A stretch of DNA of 64,000 bases from Dipodascopsis uninucleata var. uninucleata (taxonomy: Eukaryota > Ascomycota > Lipomycetes > Lipomycetales > Lipomycetaceae): contig JAJLTO010000003.1 of assembly GCA_030568195.1 (NCBI GenBank), positions 456,501 through 520,500 on the forward strand, given 5' to 3'. The position numbers and the translations under genes are program-made. The notes under the pieces are model-generated. The model worked only from the letters and a program-made list of their open reading frames with translations. It was not told the origin of the DNA and made no database searches. Of the stretch, positions 57,974 to 64,000 are shown piece after piece (the stretch's first letter is position 1; each line of letters opens with the position of its first letter).

Positions 57974-60164
57974 TTAGTGGTCAGCGTGTGGATCAGGTTC
58001 TTGTCTTTCAGGGTCGACAGTGATCATTGTGTCAATTCTCAAGATTGCAATACATGCCTCGAGCGCACTTTTTAACGATCGGATCTTGCTGACACTTGGC
58101 TCAAGAACACCAGCCTTCATCTCATCAATAGGTTTGCCATTCCACAGATCCAGTCCATAATTTTTGTAACCTTTCTTCTTGAAGTCAGTCGATGGTGCAC
58201 TTTGGCTAACAGCATGGAATGCTCGTAATCTAGCTACCAAATCTGAAGAGTCCTTAGCAGCGTTAACTGCCAAAGTCTTCGGGATTACAAGTAAAGCAGC
58301 CGCAAACTCCGCAATAGCAAGCTGTTCACGACTTCCAAGTGTGGTAGCGAAATTTTCTAAATATATACTTAAGGCAGTTTCAACAGCACCACCTCCAGGA
58401 ACGACACTTCCACTCTCCAAAGTTCTCTTCACAACAGACAGTGAATCGTGGATAGACCTTTCCATCTCATCCAATTGATAGTCTATAATAAATTTGAGAT
58501 ATGTTAGAATATTAATTTAATTATTTCAGCAATACTGTAGTCCGTTACTAACCATTAGATCCTCTAAGAATGATGGAACTAGACGTATAAGCCTTTGTTC
58601 CCTTAATAAGAATGCATTCGTCATCAGAAATCTTCTCTTGAGAAACTTCTTCAGCCATTCCAAGATAGCTAGAATCAAATACTTCTTCGCCTTCCAAGTT
58701 CGACATGCTGCTGATAAGCGTAGCGCCAGTTGCATGTGCAATACGCCTCAAGTCTTCACGCTTGCATCTTCTGACAGCCATTACACCAGCTTCAACGAAT
58801 GACTTAAGACAGAGATCGTCAATGCCCTTTGTTGTAAGAACAACATTAGCACCTGCACTGATAATCTTTTGGACACGCTCTAAGACAATGGTATTCTCTC
58901 GCTTCCTGATCTCTTCGAGCTCATCAGGATCTTCGATGGTGATACTGACACCTAGAGGCATTCTAGCTTTCTGGAGATTAAGATCCAAGCAAGCAATTTT
59001 GGCATTCTGAATATTAGTCTTCATAGCCTGACTAGCAATAGTACAGTTAAGGGCATAACCTTTTACAAGAATTGACTCTCTACTAGACTTCCCGTGAGCC
59101 TTCAATATATTGACAGCCTTAACCGGATATTTGACTTCACCACGGCTGTTGGTTGATTTGACGGCGAGCAATGACTCAACTACCATGTTGGAAAAAAAGT
59201 CCGAATCGCTAATACGAGTCAGTAATCAAGGCTCTGATTCTAGAGATAATAGCAGAATACAGAAGAAACATAATAGCTTACCTTCCAATAATCTTGGATG
59301 ACATACTAGTCTTGGCAATATTCTCTAGAACATCTTTTCCAAGAGCATCCACTTTAACACTCATAACGTCATTCAAGTATTTTGTGGCTTCTCTCAACGC
59401 CAGTCTGTAACCAGTAATAATTGTAGTTGGATGAATTCTGTTTTTAACAAGATCATTTGCACGACGTAGTAATTCAGACGCAATGATAACAACGGATGTA
59501 GTTCCTTCAACAAAGCCGTTATTAGCATATGTGACTTAATAGATTTCCAATTTCTTAATAACTTCAACATAGTTGAACATACCATCTCCAACCTCGCGAT
59601 CCTGCTGTTGAGCAAGCTCCACCAAAATTTTTCCGGCTGGGTGCTCGACGTCCAGGAGACTTAGAATAGTGGCACCATCATTAGTGACAGTAACGTCCTA
59701 AACGCCAAATAAATGTCAATTAGTAAACTATCAATAATATTGATTAACACTTAATCCATCAGGAATTTCCATATTGAATGACTATTATCTGATGAACAAT
59801 CCCGATATATAGACTATGGAGATAGAAGTGCACAACGAGACAAAAAATGACATACTCCAATATCATCTACCAACATCTTATCCAGCCCAACAGGACCAAG
59901 AGATGACTTCACTACATTTGAGATAGCTTGAGTAGCAAGTACTATATTTATCATCTCATTAGTATTGCTCGATAAATAGCTGCAATAGATTACTTACCAT
60001 TTTGATCTCTAATGTCGTTTCCACTCAATTTTTCTCCATTCAAGACTGAAAAAAACATGTCAGTTATTTCATCCCATTCGTTTTATGTGCCTTCCTTAGC
60101 CATAGTTAAGTAAATCCATCTTACAAAGAGTATCAGATCGCGGAGTAGAATATACTTGCGACAT
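57974..60164 (-). CDS. TCP1: Cytosolic chaperonin CCT subunit alpha
   Basis: ATP-driven folding of actin, tubulin and WD-repeat proteins as one of eight CCT ring subunits. Seven exons: 60164-60125, 60045-59998, 59941-59856, 59697-59583, 59504-59282, 59208-58553 and 58482-57974; all phases agree, giving 558 residues (yeast 559). Nucleotide-binding motifs: [45 protein letters not shown] (GDGTT split by intron 4) and [40 protein letters not shown] and [20 protein letters not shown] are alpha-subunit blocks. The length and the [20 protein letters not shown] stretch separate it from other CCT subunits. Intron 3 is 158 nt, the rest 56-79. Divergent from the prolyl-tRNA synthetase gene. Confidence 0.97.
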
Positions 60165-60492
60165 TTTGCGAATAAAAATCCGTTATTTTATTATAATATG
60201 CGAAGAGCCTGAATAAGTCGCGTAAGCTTCTGATCGCTTCTTCGCGTGAAGTTTTTATTGAAGCCGCGAGGAGACTTCAAAGTGTAGCGTAATTTTCAGC
60301 ATCATGGCTTTTTTTTTTTTTAAATCCACTCCAGAAGTGCAAGAGTAATACAGGCACGTCTTGACTTATTATCACCAGTCTTTAAAATCTATTTTTTCAC
60401 GCAAAGTCAATTTATCTACATTTATATCGATAGCTAAGTCCTCATTGTTACTATAAACTAATTTTAGCCGAAACAGACAACTCAGCTTAATA
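60165..60492. promoter_or_regulatory. Bidirectional promoter, TCP1 and prolyl-tRNA synthetase
   Basis: 328 bp between divergent starts of two translation/folding genes. It contains an 14-T run near 60308-60320 and a GC-rich patch with CTTCGCGTGAAG at 60241-60252 (approximate). Shared control is plausible but not shown. Confidence 0.5.
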
Positions 60493-62417
60493 ATGGCTTC
60501 TAATGGTGAGTGACAAGTCTTTCGAGGTGTTCGAAATCTAGAATCAATGAGTACCGCAACATTTTGAGGACAGAGTAGGAAAGACGAATAATTTTAACTA
60601 TGTTGTTTATATAGCAAAAAAACCAGCGTTAATCGGTATAACGTCTCCTAAGTCGGAAGACTTCCCATCATGGTATCAGCAAGTTTTAACTAAAGGAGAT
60701 ATGTTGGAATATTATGATGTGTCCGGGTGCTATATCATGAAGCCGGGCTCATATTCCGTCTGGGAAAAGATTCAAGGTGCGCAGAAATGAAAGCATTTTT
60801 TAGGATAATTATCATTTATAAATGGTTCTTGTACTAATTGCGTTCATGCGAGTGATTTGAAGGTTGGTTTGACTCGAAGATCAAAGAGCTTGGTGTTCAG
60901 AATGCATACTTTCCTATGTTCGTTTCTTCACGAGTCCTCGAAAAGGAAAAAGACCATGTCGAGGGCTTTGCTCCCGAAGTTGCATGGGTCACAAAAGCGT
61001 GAGTGAGATATCTGCTATATATTCCTTTGTTATAAGTCTGATATGGACTAAATAGTATGATCACCACATTTTATTGACCCCTCGTTTTTGAAATGTACCT
61101 CAATAGTGGTACAAGTGATTTAGAAGAACCTATCGCTATTCGTCCAACATCAGAAACTGTTATGTACCCCTACTATGCCAAGTGGATTCGAAGCCATAGA
61201 GACTTGCCTTTTAAACTTAATCAATGGAATTCTGTTGTTCGATGGGAGTTCAAGCATCCACAGCCATTTCTCAGAACTCGTGAGTTCTTGTGGCAGGAGG
61301 GACATACTGCTTTTCTTACGCAAAAGGAAGCTGAGTCAGAAGTTCTACAGATTCTGGATCTATATGAACGAGTGTATCGAGAACTTTTGGCTGTTCCTGT
61401 TATCAAGGGCCGTAAGACTGAGAAAGAGAAATTTGCTGGTGGCTTGTTCACTACTACTGTTGAAGGTTATATTCCTGCTACTGGACGTGGCATCCAAGGC
61501 GCCACTAGTCATTGTTTAGGACAAAATTTCTCTAAGATGTTCAACATTGTTGTTGAAGATCCATCTAACGAAAAGGACAAGCTCTTCGTATGGCAGAATA
61601 GTTGGGGTCTCTCCACCCGTGTCATCGGTGTAATGGTCATGATCCATGGCGACGACAAGGGTCTAGTTATGCCTCCAGTGGTTGCCCAGTATCAGGTTGT
61701 CATAGTGCCATGTGGTATTTCTGTGAAGACTACAGAGGAGGATAAAAAGAAAATTATGGATGGCGTTCTTGACATCGAAGCTGCTTTGAAGAAGGTGGGG
61801 GTTCGTGCTATTGCAGATACCAGAGACAACTATTCTCCGGGATGGAAGTTCTCCGACTGGGAACTTAAGGGCGTTCCACTACGTTTGGAACTTGGTCCCC
61901 GTGATCTCAGTAAACAGGAGGTTTCAGCTGTTACTAGAGCTACAGGTGCTAAGGAGACTTTGAAGTTGAGTGATATCTCTACTTCAGTTCCTGTTTTTCT
62001 TGAAAAGATTCAGCTTGAGATGTATGAACGTGCCAAGGCTAAGTTCGACTCTCATGTCATCAGAGTGACTAACTGGGATGATTTTGTCCCTGCACTTAAT
62101 AACAAGAACGTAGTCCAGATTCCATGGTGTGGTGTCATGGAATGTGAGGATGAAATCAAAGATCGTTCAGCTAGACAGTCTGCGGCCGATGAGGCTCAGG
62201 ACGAACGTGCTCCGTCTATGGGAGCCAAGAGTTTGTGTATTCCATTCGAACAGCCTGAAGGAATTGTTAAAGGCGAGACCAAGTGCGCTGCTTGTGGACG
62301 TGATGCTGTTGTAAGTATATTTTCTCTCACCTGCTCTTATATACACATTAAAATTTACAGAGATTCTAACTTCTCTTTCAATTATAGGAATGGTGCATGT
62401 TCGGCAGAAGCTACTAA
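60493..62417 (+). CDS. Cytosolic prolyl-tRNA synthetase
   Basis: Charges tRNA-Pro with proline. Five exons: 60493-60505, 60615-60776, 60863-60998, 61107-62310 and 62388-62417, giving 514 residues. Class II motifs: motif 1 region around [14 protein letters not shown], motif 2 [20 protein letters not shown] then QEGHTAF, motif 3 near [20 protein letters not shown]. The anticodon-binding domain (QVVIVPCGI..) and the zinc-binding C-terminal domain with [19 protein letters not shown], ending in the conserved Tyr, show it is the eukaryote/archaeal type. Yeast YHR020W (688) has an extra N-terminal YbaK-like domain; it is missing here, the protein starting [17 protein letters not shown]. The first exon codes only four residues and the last nine, so both ends depend on splice prediction, which is well supported by conserved residues. 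Confidence 0.95.
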
Positions 62418-62829
62418 TCTGATGAAATATAGATATATAGTTTAGCTATTTCTTATCTCTCATGTCAACTATACGATTAGGAATAGAGATTTTGATTTAA
62501 TTCATTTTGCCTCGATATCTTGGTTCATTTCTAAAAAAAATATATACAATCTTTTTCATTCTGTTACTAATTGTAAATTGCTGTCGCATTGTATTTTTTT
62601 TAGTTCTTCGAAGCGGCGAAACTTCTGAATATAATGGAAGACTGAGATAGTAATACCATACGAACCGTTAAATTGAACAGAAATTTATAAGATGACTCCT
62701 ACTAGCCACACATGCAAATCAGAAATACAAGACCATACCGTAAACTCCATATACTAATAATATATCTCAGCTGACCACATAACATTGTATATTGTTATCT
62801 TAACCAAAGCCGATAGAAAATAGATAGAC
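62418..62829. other. Convergent 3' flanks
   Basis: AT-rich, between the synthetase and RING gene stops. Nothing recognised. Confidence 0.4.
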
Positions 62830-63987
62830 TCATAACTTAACATCTTGCCGGTAGACTTCGCCTTCTCGCGACCCGAGTGCAGATGAAGCCACTGATGCTA
62901 CGGACCCATGGTTATCATCACCAATCTCCTCACGTGCCGTACTATTATGAGATACCAAGTTCTGTGGTATTAACGGACTCTGTTGGAGTGCCCATGTTCT
63001 TCTGTCCATCAGCAAAAAGTGAATTTGATGTCTTATTCCGTTAACAGCGCTTCTGATAGCTTGTATTTCATTTTTAGTCCTCACGCTCTCATTCATCAGC
63101 ATTACACTTTGACGAATTTCCATCTCGCCAAGTTGCTCAGATAACCGTTCAAGCTCTGATCTGAGCCTGTTATGTTCTGCTAATATGTGTAATGCATCAG
63201 GATCAAACATAGGACTACTACTATTATTATATATAGTTCCTATTGATTGCATGTCATTCATCTTGTTTTTAAGACTTTTATTTTCTATCTCAAGCTTCGA
63301 CATCTTTTCTTCCATTGTCATCATGAAAGGTCGAAATTTCTGGAAGATACAACTGGAGGTATGCGCTTCAAGCTTCTGTCTAATTCCTGACCACTCACAG
63401 CCATAGTCCTTGCAAAAGCAATTTACAGTCGCTTCTGGACACTCATCTTGATGTTCTTTTACTTCTGCTACCGGCATTTCCTTCATACAGTTAGTGCATT
63501 TCGTCGTCCTCGTTTTGCAAACATCAAGATGAGACTATACAATAAAAACAAAATTAGCCAGGAATTAAGCACTAATAGAAAATACTTTACAGTATACATA
63601 CCTCCTGCTCGTACACTTTGATACTCTCATCGCAGTAACTGCATTTGACTTTTTCGTGGAAACATTTGGCAGGATCTAGTAAAAGAAATCTCCGCTGTAT
63701 TCGTTCTGTGCATTGATCTAACGGGCATTCCACCATACTGAAAAGGCACCTTTCTTTAAGATGAAATGCTAGTAGAGAACGTTCCACCACAGATTCGCAT
63801 CCTTCTTCTGAATGTGGACAATGCACAAGAAGCTCATTGACCATATTTGATATTATCTTAGGCGAGGGATATACATCCTCCTGGTTAAGTGCACTTCGGT
63901 CGACCGGACATTTTGCGGAGAGAGTTAAGGCTCTATGAAGACATTGAGAACAAAATGTATGCCTGCATAGCCAAGTTTTCGTTAGAT
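62830..63987 (-). CDS. RING and TRAF-type zinc-finger protein (probable E3 ligase), 5' end outside window
   Basis: Two exons seen: 63987-63602 and 63534-62830, with a 67-nt intron between YEQE and SHLDVCK; the upstream exon(s) lie beyond the window edge. The first visible exon contains the second half of a RING finger (WLCRHTFCSQCLHRAL, then KCPVDRS), followed by TRAF-type zinc fingers (VHCPHSEEGCESVVERSLL, CHEK-like FHEKVKCSYCDESI, RTTKCTNCMKEMPVAEVKEH and CFCKDYGCEWSGIRQKLEAH). A coiled coil follows (MTMEEKMSKLEIENKSLKNK and later ELERLSEQLGEMEIRQ). This order, RING, TRAF fingers, coiled coil, is that of TRAF-like ubiquitin ligases. No MATH domain is seen at the C-terminus. The acceptor at 63988-63989 is chosen because the frame has a stop just upstream. 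Confidence 0.85.
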
Positions 63988-64000
63988 CTGATTATCATAA

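Overview
The window looks like nuclear DNA of an intron-rich yeast, most likely an early-branching member of the budding yeasts (Saccharomycotina). Evidence: compact AT-rich genome; a clear RMD9-type mitochondrial mRNA factor (a budding-yeast family); BOI, PPS1, ATG18, HOM6, ACH1 and MNR2/ALR-type genes; and about 48 short spliceosomal introns in 24 protein genes. Most introns are 55-160 nt with GTAAGT-like donors and CTAAC or ACTAAC branch sites. The lineage is inferred from gene content, not from a marker search. CTG appears to be read as leucine at conserved positions. I saw no virus-derived element, LTR, DNA transposon, CRISPR array or operon.

Layout. 1-838: 3' -truncated NUP85 (-). 839-3973: long gene-free stretch with a GC-rich, CT-rich block. 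3974-6763: BOI-type polarity protein (+). 7422-9294: RMD9 (-), head-to-head with TRM8 (9548-10843, +). 10908-12350: orphan protein (-). 12996-13831: VMA9 (+). 16184-19002: Ser-rich orphan (+). 19570-21210: alpha-arrestin (-). 21728-22595: RPS24 (-). 25265-26679: HMG-CoA synthase ERG13 (+). 27167-28267: RRM/RS protein (-), head-to-head with HOM6 (28511-29927, +). 30739-32404: ACH1 (-). 33924-33996: tRNA-Thr(AGT). 34479-35119: small membrane protein (-). 36886-37832: dihydrofolate reductase (+). 39436-41832: PPS1 phosphatase (-). 44864-46047: tail-anchored orphan (+). 46607-49025: CorA-type Mg transporter (+). 49771-51631: ATG18 (-), head-to-head with PPM2/TYW4 (52054-55286, +). 55962-57256: VMA16 (+). 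57974-60164: TCP1/CCT1 (-), head-to-head with prolyl-tRNA synthetase (60493-62417, +). 62830-63987 and beyond: RING/TRAF zinc-finger protein (-), cut by the window end.

The genes are housekeeping and unlinked in function, as usual for a yeast chromosome arm. Small themes recur: two membrane-sector (V0) V-ATPase subunits, two tRNA-modification enzymes (TRM8, TYW4), and amino-acid, sterol and folate enzymes. Four pairs are divergent over 244-423 bp and probably share promoters.

I see no convincing new multi-gene system. The most rewarding leads are: a 15-nt, frame-preserving microexon in ATG18; an apparently active JmjC hydroxylase fused to TYW4; a PPIL4-like RRM protein without its cyclophilin domain; DHFR with a hairpin-forming Ser/Thr-rich insertion and an aspartate at the catalytic acid position; unusually long first introns in both V-ATPase genes, one carrying a C/D-snoRNA-like sequence; and telomere-repeat boxes upstream of RPS24.
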